DNA of 44,025 nt from the NCBI GenBank assembly GCA_002840785.1, contig PHCH01000019.1:1-44025 (forward strand). The letters are read 5' to 3'. Each line of letters begins with the position of its first letter. The stretch's first letter is position 1. Source of the DNA: Betaproteobacteria bacterium HGW-Betaproteobacteria-4 (GTDB lineage Bacteria > Pseudomonadota > Gammaproteobacteria > Burkholderiales > Rhodocyclaceae). Below, in pieces: positions 8,332-19,173 of the stretch. The translations under genes were made by a program, and so were the position numbers. The notes beneath the pieces were generated by a model. That model saw only the letters and a program-made list of their open reading frames with translations, had not been told where the DNA came from and searched no databases.

Positions 8332-8427
8332 CTCCTCCCCCGTCAAGGGGGAGGCTGGGAGGGGGATGGGTTCGGTTTGCGCCATGAACCCATCCCCACT
8401 CCGGCCCTCCCCTTGAAGGGGAGGGAG
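8332..8427. repeat. Long GC-rich palindrome (REP/MITE-like), copy 1, between gcvH and gcvP
   Basis: Two 42-bp arms (8332-8373 and 8386-8427) are imperfect reverse complements around a 12-bp centre. Each arm has its own smaller hairpin (CCTCCCCC..GGGGGAGG and CCCTCCCC-TTGA-AGGGGAGGG). A related element lies at 32607-32709. It lies inside the gcv operon and would fold into a very stable mRNA hairpin 28 nt before the gcvP ATG. Confidence 0.85.
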
Positions 8428-8455
8428 TTAACAGCAACCGTTTTCAAGGATTCCC

Positions 8456-11333
<2,878 letters not shown>

Positions 11334-11334
<1 letters not shown>

Positions 11335-11876
11335 TGACCGTCGATCTCTCTGCCATCGCCAAGTGGCCCAACGTCCCCGCCTGTTACGACTGGCTGTCGC
11401 TCGACCGGCGGGGCGACTGGCGATTACAGGGAGAGCGCGTGACGCACAGCGGCCTGATCAACTTCATCAACCGGCAGTATGGTTGTGACGAATCAGGCTG
11501 CTGGTTTTTGCAGAACGGCCCGCAACGGGTGTTCGTTGAACTGGCCTATACCCCTTGGGTTTTCCGCCGCGAAGGTGAATCCTTCATCAGCCATACCGGC
11601 GCACCGGCCGGCGACATCAAGGCCATTTACCTCGATGAAGAAGGCAGCATCCTGCTCGAAACGAGCCTGGGCATCGGCCTGCTCGACGACCGCGACCTGA
11701 CCCGATTTCTCGCCGAATGCCATGACGGCAACGGCCAGCCAGCCAGCGACGAGGCCCTGACCAGCCTCATGGAAACCGGTTCCGGCGATATCCGCTGGCA
11801 AAACCGGCCACTCCAGTCGATTGCTACGGTCGACACGAAAAAACGCTTTAATTTCAACCCGCACCCGCAGCCCTGA
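11334..11876 (+). CDS. Conserved hypothetical protein of the gcv operon (DUF2946/DUF2944-like, uncertain)
   Basis: A 180-residue soluble protein with no signal peptide or membrane segment. The start MTVDLSAIAKWPNVPACYDW overlaps the gcvP stop (TGATGA), so it is translationally coupled. Internal stretches such as WRLQGERVTHSGLINFINRQ, CWFLQNGPQRVFVEL and YTPWVFRR resemble an uncharacterised betaproteobacterial family I recall as a DUF29xx family, but the exact Pfam name cannot be confirmed here. No catalytic motif is recognisable. The last 19 residues (from SIATV) are encoded by a degenerate copy of the dispersed 43-bp repeat, so the natural C-terminus may have been rewritten by it. It converges on the DnaJ-like gene 9 bp away. 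Confidence 0.75.
11819..11860 (+). repeat. Dispersed repeat, copy C (degenerate, end of a gene)
   Basis: GATTGCTACGGTC is identical to the consensus; the rest (GACACG, then an A-rich and T-rich stretch ending ATTTCAACC) is diverged. In this copy TCAAC has become TCGAC, and the left flank reads GTCGA. The small hairpin GTCGA-TTGCTACGG-TCGAC is thus preserved by a matching change. Confidence 0.65.
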
Positions 11877-11885
11877 ACGGCCGGC

Positions 11886-12890
11886 TTAGTCCAGGCCGTG
11901 GGCGTTTCGCCAGTCGGAGATCTCCGGCAACGCCCCCGCCGCGTCATCCAGCAAGGCGGCATTGGCCTGCAATAACAGCTTGCGCTGCCGGGCGCTGAGT
12001 TTGCTCGGAAACACCGGCATCAGCTCGACCACCAGATCGCCGGCGTGACTCTTGCCCCGCCCCGGATAGCCCTTGCCGACCAGACGCAACTCACGCCGCT
12101 CAGCCGAACCGGCCGCCAAGCCATGGCAGATCACCCCGGCCAGCGACGGCAGATCGATGTCGCCACCCGCCATCATGGCCAGCGCACTGACCGGCATCCG
12201 AAAATGCACATCCCGGCCGCGCAATTGATAGAGCGGATGCCGCGCGATGACGATGCTCAGGAATAGATCGCCGGCCTTGAGTTCGTCGTCGCCCGGCTCG
12301 CCCTGACCCGCCAGGCGCAGTTCGTCGCCGGGCACCATGCCGTGCGGTACGCGAATGTCCAGGCTGACGTCGGCCAGCTCGCGGCCGCTGCCGCCACAAT
12401 CCTTGCAAATACGCTCGGTAAACAGCCCGCGCCCGCCACACTCCTCGCAACGCACGAGATTGCGCTTGGCATCATGCACCCGGCCGCTGCCGTGACAGGC
12501 GCCGCAAAAACGCGTCCTGGACAAACCGTGTTCGCCCGTACCGGCACAGGTCGGGCAGTCCTTGCCGCGCGCGTAGTGAATCGTCTTGCGGCAGCCGGCA
12601 GCGGCCTCTTCCAGGCTGATTTCAAGGCTGAGGCGAATATCGGCCGCCCGCGCCGCCGCTTCCGTTTCCTCCGGCGCGGCATCGACCTCTTCGCCCTCCG
12701 GATCATCGCCGGCCAGCAGGCGCTCGTAGGCGGCGCCAATCTCCTTGAAACGCTCAGTCGCGTGCGGATGATCGCTGCGATCGGGATGCCAGCGCATGGC
12801 CTGCCGTCGATAGGCGCGTTTCAGCTCGGCCGGCGTCGCGCCAGGCGAAACGCCGAGAATGTCATGAGGATCGGAATTCATTGACTGCAT
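11886..12890 (-). CDS. DnaJ-family co-chaperone with four zinc-finger repeats
   Basis: Hsp40-type protein of 334 residues, expected to stimulate an Hsp70 ATPase. The J domain (about 8-60) has the essential HPD (MRWHPDRSD). Instead of a Gly/Phe linker there is an acidic stretch (about 63-85). A central cysteine-rich domain follows with four CxxCxGxG repeats (CPTCAGTG, CGACHGSG, CEECGGRG, CKDCGGSG), then the C-terminal substrate-binding domains (from VSLDIRVPHGMVPGDELRLA). The organism presumably has a canonical DnaJ elsewhere, so this is probably a paralogue rather than dnaJ itself. Two ATGs (12890 and 12881) are possible; the outer one is reported. Confidence 0.88.
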   Translation of the reverse strand: MQSMNSDPHDILGVSPGATPAELKRAYRRQAMRWHPDRSDHPHATERFKEIGAAYERLLAGDDPEGEEVDAAPEETEAAARAADIRLSLEISLEEAAAGCRKTIHYARGKDCPTCAGTGEHGLSRTRFCGACHGSGRVHDAKRNLVRCEECGGRGLFTERICKDCGGSGRELADVSLDIRVPHGMVPGDELRLAGQGEPGDDELKAGDLFLSIVIARHPLYQLRGRDVHFRMPVSALAMMAGGDIDLPSLAGVICHGLAAGSAERRELRLVGKGYPGRGKSHAGDLVVELMPVFPSKLSARQRKLLLQANAALLDDAAGALPEISDWRNAHGLD

Positions 12891-12983
12891 GGACCAGGCT
12901 GCCCCTCAACAACGCAAAACCGCCGATGCGCCTTGGGTCAAAAGCCCGAACAGACTGCAATTCGCAGGGCACAGAAGGGAGCC

Positions 12984-13011
12984 ATTATAAAAGACCCGGC
13001 CCTGATTCCAG
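12984..13011 (-). promoter_or_regulatory. Possible promoter of the DnaJ-like gene
   Basis: A perfect TATAAT (12984-12989, minus strand) is preceded 16 bp upstream by a weak CTGGAA box. It lies about 95 bp before the start codon, in the 161-bp gap after the phosphoglycosyltransferase gene. Confidence 0.4.
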
Positions 13012-13051
13012 CGCCTTGCCGAAAAAAGCGCAGACCCCGGCGAGAAATGCC

Positions 13052-14473
13052 TCAGTAGGCGCTCGCGTCCTTGAAGACGAGCCAGACAGTACGGAAAATG
13101 ATGTAGATGTCGAGATTCAGGGACCAGTTGCGCAGGTATTCGAGATCGTAGTCGATACGCGCCTGCATCTTGTCCAGCGTTTCCGTCTCGCCACGGTAGC
13201 CGTTCACCTGTGCCCAGCCCGTAATGCCGGGCTTGACCTTGTGGCGGACCATGTAACCCCTGATCAACTTGCGGTACATCTCGTTGTGCGCCACCGCATG
13301 CGGCCGCGGACCGACAATGCTCATGCGCCCCTGCAGCACGTTCACGAACTGCGGCAACTCGTCGAGTGAAGTCCGGCGCAGGATGCCGCCGACCCGCGTC
13401 ACCCGGGCATCGCCCTTGCGCGCCTGGGGAACGTTCGGACCGTCCTCGCAGACACTCATCGAGCGAAATTTATAAACCATGATCTCCTCGCCATCGAGGC
13501 CGTAGCGGCGCTGCTTGAAGATGATCGGCCCCGGCGAGCTCAGCTTGACCAGCAAGGCAACGACAAGCAGGACAGGCGAAATCAGGATCAGTATCGACAA
13601 CGAAAGAACAACGTCGCCCAACCTTTTGACGATCCCGTTCAAGCCCGAAAATGGCGTGTCGCAGACGGCAACCACCGGCACCCGGCCAACCGCATCCATG
13701 CGCGCCTGGATCAGGTCGGTGACGAAAATATCGGGTACGAAATAGACCGAAGCCGTCGTGTCGTTCAGGGATTCCAGCAAGGAAAGAATCCGTGGCTGGG
13801 TCGCCATCGGCAAGGCGAGGTAGATCAGATCTATCCGGTTCTCCTTGACGTAGTCGGCCACCTCGGTAAAACGTCCGATCAAACGGCTGTTGCCCATCTC
13901 GAGCCGGTCGATGTCGCGATCGTCGAAATAGCCGTTGAGCTTGATGCCCTGCATCGGGTGCGCGTCGATCTCGGTGGCCAGATGACGCCCTAATTCGTTG
14001 CAGCCGACCACCACGGCCCGTTTTGGAAAGCCGTTGGCGGCGAGCACGGCCGGCATCGTGACGCGAAACAGGAAATGACCGGCGAGTTGCGCGGCAGGCG
14101 CCATCCATAGCCAGTTGAACAGCACCTCTTCCGGAAAGTGGGTATACAGCCCGGTGGCCAGTCCGAAGAAAACCAGAAGGGCGGAAACGCCCAGCCAGCC
14201 GAAAAGCACTTCGCGGATACTGCCCCGCACGGTTTCCTGAATCAGGCTCTTGCCTGGAAAGGTCAGCGAGAAAACGAGCACGCCAAGCACGGCATAATTG
14301 GCGTACTGATCGTCACGAAACCAGAACATCAAGCCGAACAGCGTGACAAGAACCGAAAACGGATCAACCAGCGACTCAAAAAGTCGAAACAATGCTCCGC
14401 CAACCCGTTCCATTCCAAAAAACGGACGATTCGCAGCAACGCCACCGAAGCGCGAGGAAGACAGAATGTTCAT
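13052..14473 (-). CDS. Undecaprenyl-phosphate hexose-1-phosphate transferase (EPS initiating enzyme)
   Basis: Polyisoprenyl-phosphate sugar-1-phosphotransferase that starts the repeat unit by attaching the first sugar (commonly glucose) to undecaprenyl phosphate. The protein has about five N-terminal membrane segments and a nucleotide-binding-like CoA_binding_3 domain beginning at KRAVVVGCNELGRHL. A membrane re-entrant helix follows, then the catalytic domain: KRLGDVVLSLSILILISPVL, FKQRRYGLDGEEIMVYKFRS, LRRTSLDELPQFVNVLQG, MSIVGPRPHAVAHN. The start is placed at MNILSSSRFGG; the frame is open 38 codons further but that part is AT-rich and unlike coding sequence. It is the last gene of the EPS locus. 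Sugar specificity is inferred from the family only. Confidence 0.92.
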   Translation of the reverse strand: MNILSSSRFGGVAANRPFFGMERVGGALFRLFESLVDPFSVLVTLFGLMFWFRDDQYANYAVLGVLVFSLTFPGKSLIQETVRGSIREVLFGWLGVSALLVFFGLATGLYTHFPEEVLFNWLWMAPAAQLAGHFLFRVTMPAVLAANGFPKRAVVVGCNELGRHLATEIDAHPMQGIKLNGYFDDRDIDRLEMGNSRLIGRFTEVADYVKENRIDLIYLALPMATQPRILSLLESLNDTTASVYFVPDIFVTDLIQARMDAVGRVPVVAVCDTPFSGLNGIVKRLGDVVLSLSILILISPVLLVVALLVKLSSPGPIIFKQRRYGLDGEEIMVYKFRSMSVCEDGPNVPQARKGDARVTRVGGILRRTSLDELPQFVNVLQGRMSIVGPRPHAVAHNEMYRKLIRGYMVRHKVKPGITGWAQVNGYRGETETLDKMQARIDYDLEYLRNWSLNLDIYIIFRTVWLVFKDASAY

Positions 14474-14901
14474 GGCATCAATCACAGACTTTATTGAATT
14501 TACATACAAACTAAATTGTATACCAAATGCAAGAAAATGCCGCGCCGCAGCAATTGAATAATCCGCCAATTTTTCGCCATGAGGCATGTAACGGCCACAG
14601 CGCGATGGCAGCCAGAAACCCTTACCAGAACGGCATTATGCTTCCATGCCAACCCATCATCGACGATGAGCCGAACGTCCGTGGTGAGCCGGGAAGTCCT
14701 GATCAAGAACAGCGTCCAGCATGGCGAAATATTGTGACAAACGCATCAATCACAATAATATTTCATTAAATATCGGAAATTAACGATCAAAACCACGAAT
14801 TGCATGAAATTAAACACGTTTTCTTCCATGCAATGCCCGACCCCGCTTCAAGTGGGGTCATCTGCCTATCCCGGTCAGGCGGGGAAAAGCATGCCTGCCG
14901 A
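14474..14901. other. 428-bp intergenic region between VanZ-like and phosphoglycosyltransferase genes
   Basis: No convincing gene. It is AT-rich around 14500-14530 and 14725-14800. Visible elements are the inverted repeat ATACAA/TTGTAT near 14503-14520, the longer operator-like repeat at 14730-14757 (separate entry), and a GACCCC-GRRRR-type hairpin without a T tract near 14839-14859. It probably carries a promoter for the downstream phosphoglycosyltransferase gene. Confidence 0.5.
14730..14757. promoter_or_regulatory. Operator-like inverted repeat TATTGTGA-N12-TCACAATA
   Basis: Perfect 8-bp arms (14730-14737 and 14750-14757) separated by 12 bp lie in the AT-rich region about 260 bp upstream of the phosphoglycosyltransferase start. 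The arms resemble CRP/FNR half sites (TGTGA/TCACA), but the spacing is not the usual 6 bp, so the cognate regulator is unknown. Confidence 0.4.
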
Positions 14902-15270
14902 TCAACGAGTTCGCGTGCCCAGCCGCCACCAGGCAGCCATGACGATGCCGCACAACCCCGCCAGCCAGTCCTCCAGCCCGGGCTGCCGGCCCGGCAGGAA
15001 AATCTGGTGAAACTCGTCGGCCGCTGAAATCAGTAACGGAATCATCAAGGCCAGCCAGAGCGGCAGGACCAGGGCGCAGTCGAGAATCAGGAAGAGCGCG
15101 CCGAACGCCACGAAATGCGCCAATTTGTCGAATGGCACGGGCACCAGCCCGACGGCGAAGGGCTGCTCGCCGAGTACAAACAGAGCACCAACGCCAAGCA
15201 GCCCGGCCACTAGCCAGAAATAACTGCGCACCCAGGGCTGGTTGGCGGCCAAGCGTTCTGACTCGAGCAT
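14902..15270 (-). CDS. VanZ-like membrane protein
   Basis: Small integral membrane protein (122 residues) with about four hydrophobic helices. The pattern FDKLAHFVAFGALFLIL, followed by ADEFHQIFLPGRQPGLEDWL, is the VanZ-family signature (conserved D-K-xx-H and DE-xHQ..PGR). VanZ-like proteins occur beside polysaccharide genes and, in enterococci, give teicoplanin resistance; their biochemical function is not known. The gene starts 11 bp after manC ends, so it is in the same operon. Confidence 0.85.
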   Translation of the reverse strand: MLESERLAANQPWVRSYFWLVAGLLGVGALFVLGEQPFAVGLVPVPFDKLAHFVAFGALFLILDCALVLPLWLALMIPLLISAADEFHQIFLPGRQPGLEDWLAGLCGIVMAAWWRLGTRTR

Positions 15271-15281
15271 TCGGCTACCGC

Positions 15282-16721
15282 TCAGCTCCGGCCATAGGTG
15301 TCCTCAAAGCGCACGATGTCGTCTTCGCCGAGATAGCTACCCGATTGCACCTCGATCATTTCGAGCGGCACGATGCCGGGATTTTCGAGGCGGTGGGTGA
15401 CGCCGAGCGGAATGTAGGTTGACTGGTTTTCGGAGACGAGGAAGGTCTCTTCGCCCTTGGTCACGCGGGCAGTGCCGCTGACGACGATCCAGTGTTCGGC
15501 GCGGTGGTGATGCATTTGCAGCGATAGCGTGCCGCCCGGCTTGACGCCGATGCGCTTGACCTGGAAGCGTTCGCCGGAATCGACGCCGTCGTACCAGCCC
15601 CACGGGCGATAGACCTTGCGGTGCCATTGGGCGAGGCTGCGTTTGTCGGCTTTGAGGCGGTCGACGATCTTTTTGACGTCTTGCGTGGCGTCGTGATGGA
15701 CGACGAGGACGGCGTCGTCGGTTTCGACAACGACGAGGTTGCTGACGCCGATGCAGGCAACGAGCCGGCTTTCCGAGACAACCAGCGTATCGCGACAGTT
15801 TTCGAGCATGACGTCGCCGCGCGTGGCGTTGCCCTCGCCGCACTTGGGCAGGACTTTCCACAGGGCGTCCCAGGCGCCAACGTCGGACCAGCCGGCGGTG
15901 AGCGGGATGACGGCGGCTTTGGGCAGGCCGGCACCGCCGGTGGTCAGGCGTTCCATGACGGCGTAGTCGATGGAGTCGGAGGGGCAGGCTTTGAAGGCTT
16001 CAACGTCGACGCGGACGAAGTCGCCGTCGGTCTTGCCGCCAGCGAGCGCCTTTTGGCAGGCGGACAGAATGTCCGGGCGACAGAGGCCGAGGGCGGTGAT
16101 CCAGGTTGAGGCCTTCATGACGAAGATGCCGCTGTTCCAAAGGTAGTCGCCGGAGTCGAGGTAGCTTTCGGCGGTCGGGCGGTCCGGCTTTTCGACGAAG
16201 CGGGCCAGGGCGAAGGCGCCGGAGCCATCGGCCAGGGCCTGGCCGCGCTGGATGTAGCCGTAGCCGGTTTCCGGACAGTCGGGGGTGATGCCGAAGGTGA
16301 CGGTGACGCCGGTTTCGGCCAGGGTGACAGCGCGGCTGACGGCGTCACGGAAGGCGGCGCCATCGGCGATGTCGTGGTCGGCGGGCATGACGACGAGGAC
16401 GGGGTCTTCGCCGTCACGCACCGCCCACAGGGCGGCCAGGGCGAGGGCCGGGGCGGTGTTGCGGCCGAAGGGCTCAAGCAGGACAGAACCTTGCAGGCCG
16501 AGGGTGCGGACTTGTTCGGCGACGACGAAGCGATGCTCCTCGTTGCACACCAGCAAAGGCCCCGCCATGTCGGCCAGGCCGTCGAGACGGGCTACGGTCG
16601 CCTGCAACATCGACTGTTCGCCGACCAGCGGCAACAACTGCTTCGGGTATTTCTCGCGGGACAGCGGCCACAGACGCGTGCCGGAACCACCGGAGAGTAC
16701 GACGGGGAGAATCTGGGTCAT
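15282..16721 (-). CDS. manC: Mannose-1-phosphate guanylyltransferase / mannose-6-phosphate isomerase
   Basis: Bifunctional type II PMI/GMP enzyme supplying GDP-mannose. The N-terminal nucleotidyltransferase domain has the pyrophosphorylase signature LSGGSGTRLWPLSREKYPKQ, then NTAPALALAA and FVEKPDRPTA. The C-terminal cupin isomerase domain is visible from RPWGWYDGVDSGERFQVKRI through LSLQMHHHRAEHWIVVSGTA (metal-binding His/Gln/Glu) to GVTHRLENPG. The length of 479 residues is normal. The ATG of MTQILPVVL (16721) is preferred; an ATG four codons upstream is possible. The product could enter the polymer as mannose or feed fucose-type sugars; no GDP-mannose dehydratase lies in the window. Confidence 0.95.
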   Translation of the reverse strand: MTQILPVVLSGGSGTRLWPLSREKYPKQLLPLVGEQSMLQATVARLDGLADMAGPLLVCNEEHRFVVAEQVRTLGLQGSVLLEPFGRNTAPALALAALWAVRDGEDPVLVVMPADHDIADGAAFRDAVSRAVTLAETGVTVTFGITPDCPETGYGYIQRGQALADGSGAFALARFVEKPDRPTAESYLDSGDYLWNSGIFVMKASTWITALGLCRPDILSACQKALAGGKTDGDFVRVDVEAFKACPSDSIDYAVMERLTTGGAGLPKAAVIPLTAGWSDVGAWDALWKVLPKCGEGNATRGDVMLENCRDTLVVSESRLVACIGVSNLVVVETDDAVLVVHHDATQDVKKIVDRLKADKRSLAQWHRKVYRPWGWYDGVDSGERFQVKRIGVKPGGTLSLQMHHHRAEHWIVVSGTARVTKGEETFLVSENQSTYIPLGVTHRLENPGIVPLEMIEVQSGSYLGEDDIVRFEDTYGRS

Positions 16722-16747
16722 GAAAATCCACACCTATAAAAAACGTT

Positions 16748-16790
16748 GATTGCTACGGTCAACCGGAAATTTAGCCCAAAAACAAAATCC
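16748..16790 (+). repeat. Dispersed 43-bp repeat, copy D (rfbC-manC gap)
   Basis: Near-consensus copy in the 127-bp gap between rfbC and manC, beginning GATTGCTACGGTCAACCGG and followed by AAATTTAGCCCAAAA. The left flank GTTGA pairs with TCAAC around the loop TTGCTACGG. Confidence 0.85.
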
Positions 16791-16848
16791 GGATCAGAAC
16801 TTCATCGCCCTCGGGGCCACCTGCCCACGGAGCGGCAACACACCGCGC

Positions 16849-17391
16849 CTACTCCCCAACCGCATCCCTAAACCGCTGCCCAGCCGAATCCTTGGCCGAG
16901 AGCAGCGGCTCGCCTTCAAGCTGCCAGTCAATCGCCAGATCCGGATCGTTCCACGTGATGCAGCGCTCATGCGCCGGGGCGTAGTAGTCCGTCGTCTTGT
17001 AGAGGAACTCGGCCGTTTCGGAGAGCACGACAAAGCCGTGCGCCAAACCGGGAGGGATCCACAGTTGGCGTTTGTTGTCCGCCGAGAGGATTTCGCCAAC
17101 CCACTGGCCATAGGTTTTTGAGCCTTTGCGGATGTCGACCGCGACATCGAAGACCTCGCCCTGCACCACGCGGACCAGCTTGCCTTGCGGCTGCTGGACT
17201 TGATAATGCAGGCCGCGCAGCACGTTGCGGGCGGATTTGGAGTGGTTGTCCTGAACGAAGGTCACATCCAGCCCGGTGGCTTCCTGAAAGACCTTCTGGT
17301 TGTAGCTCTCATAGAAAAAGCCGCGGTCGTCACCAAAAACCTTGGGGTAAAGGGCGATCACATCGGGAATGGCCGTCGCTATCGCGCGCAT
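16849..17391 (-). CDS. rfbC: dTDP-4-dehydrorhamnose 3,5-epimerase
   Basis: Third step of dTDP-L-rhamnose synthesis. The 180-residue protein has the RmlC cupin pattern: PKVFGDDRGFFYESYNQKVF, DVTFVQDNHSKSARNVLRGL followed by HYQ (catalytic His), VQGEVFDVAVDIRKGSKTYG, and WIPPGLAHGFVVLSETAEFL. The start at [11 protein letters not shown] (17391) overlaps the rfbA stop; a longer frame upstream lies within rfbA and is not used. Together with rfbB, rfbD and rfbA it gives a complete rhamnose-nucleotide pathway. Confidence 0.96.
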   Translation of the reverse strand: MRAIATAIPDVIALYPKVFGDDRGFFYESYNQKVFQEATGLDVTFVQDNHSKSARNVLRGLHYQVQQPQGKLVRVVQGEVFDVAVDIRKGSKTYGQWVGEILSADNKRQLWIPPGLAHGFVVLSETAEFLYKTTDYYAPAHERCITWNDPDLAIDWQLEGEPLLSAKDSAGQRFRDAVGE

Positions 17392-18269
17392 CAGAACACC
17401 CTTTCCTTGAGCACGCTCATCAGGTACTGGCCGTAAAGGTTCTTGATCATCGGCTGGGCGAGCTTTTCGAGCTGGCCGGCATCGACCCAGCCCTTGCGAT
17501 AGGCGATTTCTTCGGGACACGCCACTTTGAGACCTTGGCGCTTTTCGATGGTGGCGATGAACTGGCTGGCGTCGAGCAGGCTTTCATGGGTGCCGGTATC
17601 GAGCCAGGCATGGCCGCGGCCCATGACCTGCACGTTCAACTGCTGGCGCTCGAGATAGACGCGATTGACGTCGGTGATTTCCAGCTCGCCCCGCGGCGAC
17701 GGCTTGAGATCGCGCGAGATGTCGAGCACCTGGTTGTCGTAGAAATAAAGGCCGGTCACCGCGTAATTCGACTTCGGCACCTTCGGCTTTTCTTCGAGGC
17801 TGATCGCCTGCCCGGCTTTGTCGAATTCGACCACGCCGTAACGCTCGGGATCATGCACGTGGTAAGCGAAGACGGTCGCGCCGCTGGTCTGGGCGTCGGC
17901 TGCGCCGAGATCGTTGGCAAACTCGTGGCCGTAGAAAATGTTGTCGCCGAGGACCAGCGCGCTGTCGCCATTGCCGACAAAATCGCGACCGATGATGAAA
18001 GCCTGGGCCAGGCCGTCCGGGCTGGGCTGAACGGCGTATTGCAGATTGAGGCCCCACTGGCTGCCGTCGCCGAGCAACTGCTCGAAGCGCGGCGTGTCCT
18101 GCGGCGTCGAGATGATCAGGATGTCGCGAATCCCGGCCAGCATCAGCGTCGTCAGCGGGTAGTAGATCATCGGCTTGTCGTGGATCGGCAGCAGTTGCTT
18201 GGAAACGGCCAGGGTGACCGGGTAGAGACGGGTGCCGGAACCGCCGGCCAGGATGATGCCTTTACGCAT
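17391..18269 (-). CDS. rfbA: Glucose-1-phosphate thymidylyltransferase
   Basis: First step of dTDP-L-rhamnose synthesis (dTTP + glucose-1-P). The 292-residue protein begins with the nucleotidyltransferase signature [20 protein letters not shown] and has [29 protein letters not shown], and [20 protein letters not shown], all diagnostic of RmlA. The length is normal. It overlaps rfbC by one base and follows rfbD after 14 bp. Confidence 0.97.
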   Translation of the reverse strand: MRKGIILAGGSGTRLYPVTLAVSKQLLPIHDKPMIYYPLTTLMLAGIRDILIISTPQDTPRFEQLLGDGSQWGLNLQYAVQPSPDGLAQAFIIGRDFVGNGDSALVLGDNIFYGHEFANDLGAADAQTSGATVFAYHVHDPERYGVVEFDKAGQAISLEEKPKVPKSNYAVTGLYFYDNQVLDISRDLKPSPRGELEITDVNRVYLERQQLNVQVMGRGHAWLDTGTHESLLDASQFIATIEKRQGLKVACPEEIAYRKGWVDAGQLEKLAQPMIKNLYGQYLMSVLKERVF

Positions 18270-18283
18270 GATGTGTCCTCAAA

Positions 18284-19171
18284 TCAAAGAATTTGTTGCA
18301 GCACGTGGTCCAGCCCGCTCCGCCAATCAGGCAGTTCCAGCCCGAAAGTCTGGCGCAGGCGGCTGGTATCGAGCCGGGAATTGCTCGGCCGGGGGGCCGG
18401 CAGCGGGTAATCGGCGGTGGTGATCGGCAGGATATCGTCGGCCGTCAGCTTGAGCGGCTTGCCGGCTGCCAAGGCAGCGCGCACCACCGTCTGCGAATAC
18501 TCATGCCACGTCGTGCAGCCACCGGCAACCAGGTGATAAAGGCCAAACGGGAAACCCGCCCTGCCCTCACGCTGGTAGCGCCCGAGCACCTGCGCCGTCA
18601 CGTCAGCCAGCAGCGCAGCCGAGGTCGGTGCGCCGAACTGGTCGGCGACGATCTTCAAGCCATCGCGCTCGGCCGCCAGACGCAGCATGGTCTTGGCGAA
18701 ATTGGCACCGTGCGCACCGAACACCCAGCTCGTGCGAAAGATCAGGCAATCCGCCCCGCTCGCCAGCAAAGCCTGCTCACCGGCCAGCTTGGTCTGGCCA
18801 TAAACGCTTTGCGGGTTGGGCGCATCTGTTTCCAGATAAGCGCCGGGCTTGCTGCCGTCGAAGACATAGTCCGTCGAGTAATGAATGACCAGCGCGCCAA
18901 GACGGGCCGCCTCCTCACCGAAGACGCCGGGCGCCGTGCCGTTGATGGCCCGGGCCTGCGCCGGCTCGGCTTCCGCCTTGTCCACCGCCGTGTAGGCAGC
19001 CGGATTGATGATCACCTGCGGCTTGACCTCGGCTACCAACTTGCGGACGGCGTCCGGGCTGGACAGATCGCAGTCCGCCAGATCAACGGCAACTACCTCG
19101 CCGAGCGGTGCCAAGGCCCGCTGCAGTTCAAAGCCAACCTGGCCGTTGCAGCCTGTCAGAAGAATTTTCAT
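18284..19171 (-). CDS. rfbD: dTDP-4-dehydrorhamnose reductase
   Basis: Last step of dTDP-L-rhamnose synthesis; an NAD(P)H-dependent reductase of the extended SDR family. It shows the nucleotide-binding motif LLTGCNGQVGFEL, INPAAYTAVDKAE, the active-site STDYVFDG with YGQTKLAGE (Tyr-x3-Lys), and RTSWVFGAHGANFAKTML. The 295-residue product from MKILLTG is preferred; it begins 2 nt after the rfbB stop. A start two codons earlier would overlap rfbB. Confidence 0.96.
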   Translation of the reverse strand: MKILLTGCNGQVGFELQRALAPLGEVVAVDLADCDLSSPDAVRKLVAEVKPQVIINPAAYTAVDKAEAEPAQARAINGTAPGVFGEEAARLGALVIHYSTDYVFDGSKPGAYLETDAPNPQSVYGQTKLAGEQALLASGADCLIFRTSWVFGAHGANFAKTMLRLAAERDGLKIVADQFGAPTSAALLADVTAQVLGRYQREGRAGFPFGLYHLVAGGCTTWHEYSQTVVRAALAAGKPLKLTADDILPITTADYPLPAPRPSNSRLDTSRLRQTFGLELPDWRSGLDHVLQQIL

Positions 19172-19173
19172 GA

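Noticed and set aside
14530-14560. Possible sigma-54 -24/-12 box (GCGGCATTTTCTTGCAT, minus) before the phosphoglycosyltransferase gene
   Set aside because: The GG and GC elements are one base too close for the standard spacing, and no better copy was found.
14838-14859. GACCCC/GGGGTC hairpin after the VanZ-like gene, considered as a terminator
   Set aside because: No T tract follows on either strand and it is 40 bp from the gene, so it is not called as a terminator.
16590-16625. GGCTACGGTCGCCTGC in manC
   Set aside because: Only nine or ten bases resemble the repeat core; the rest does not align.
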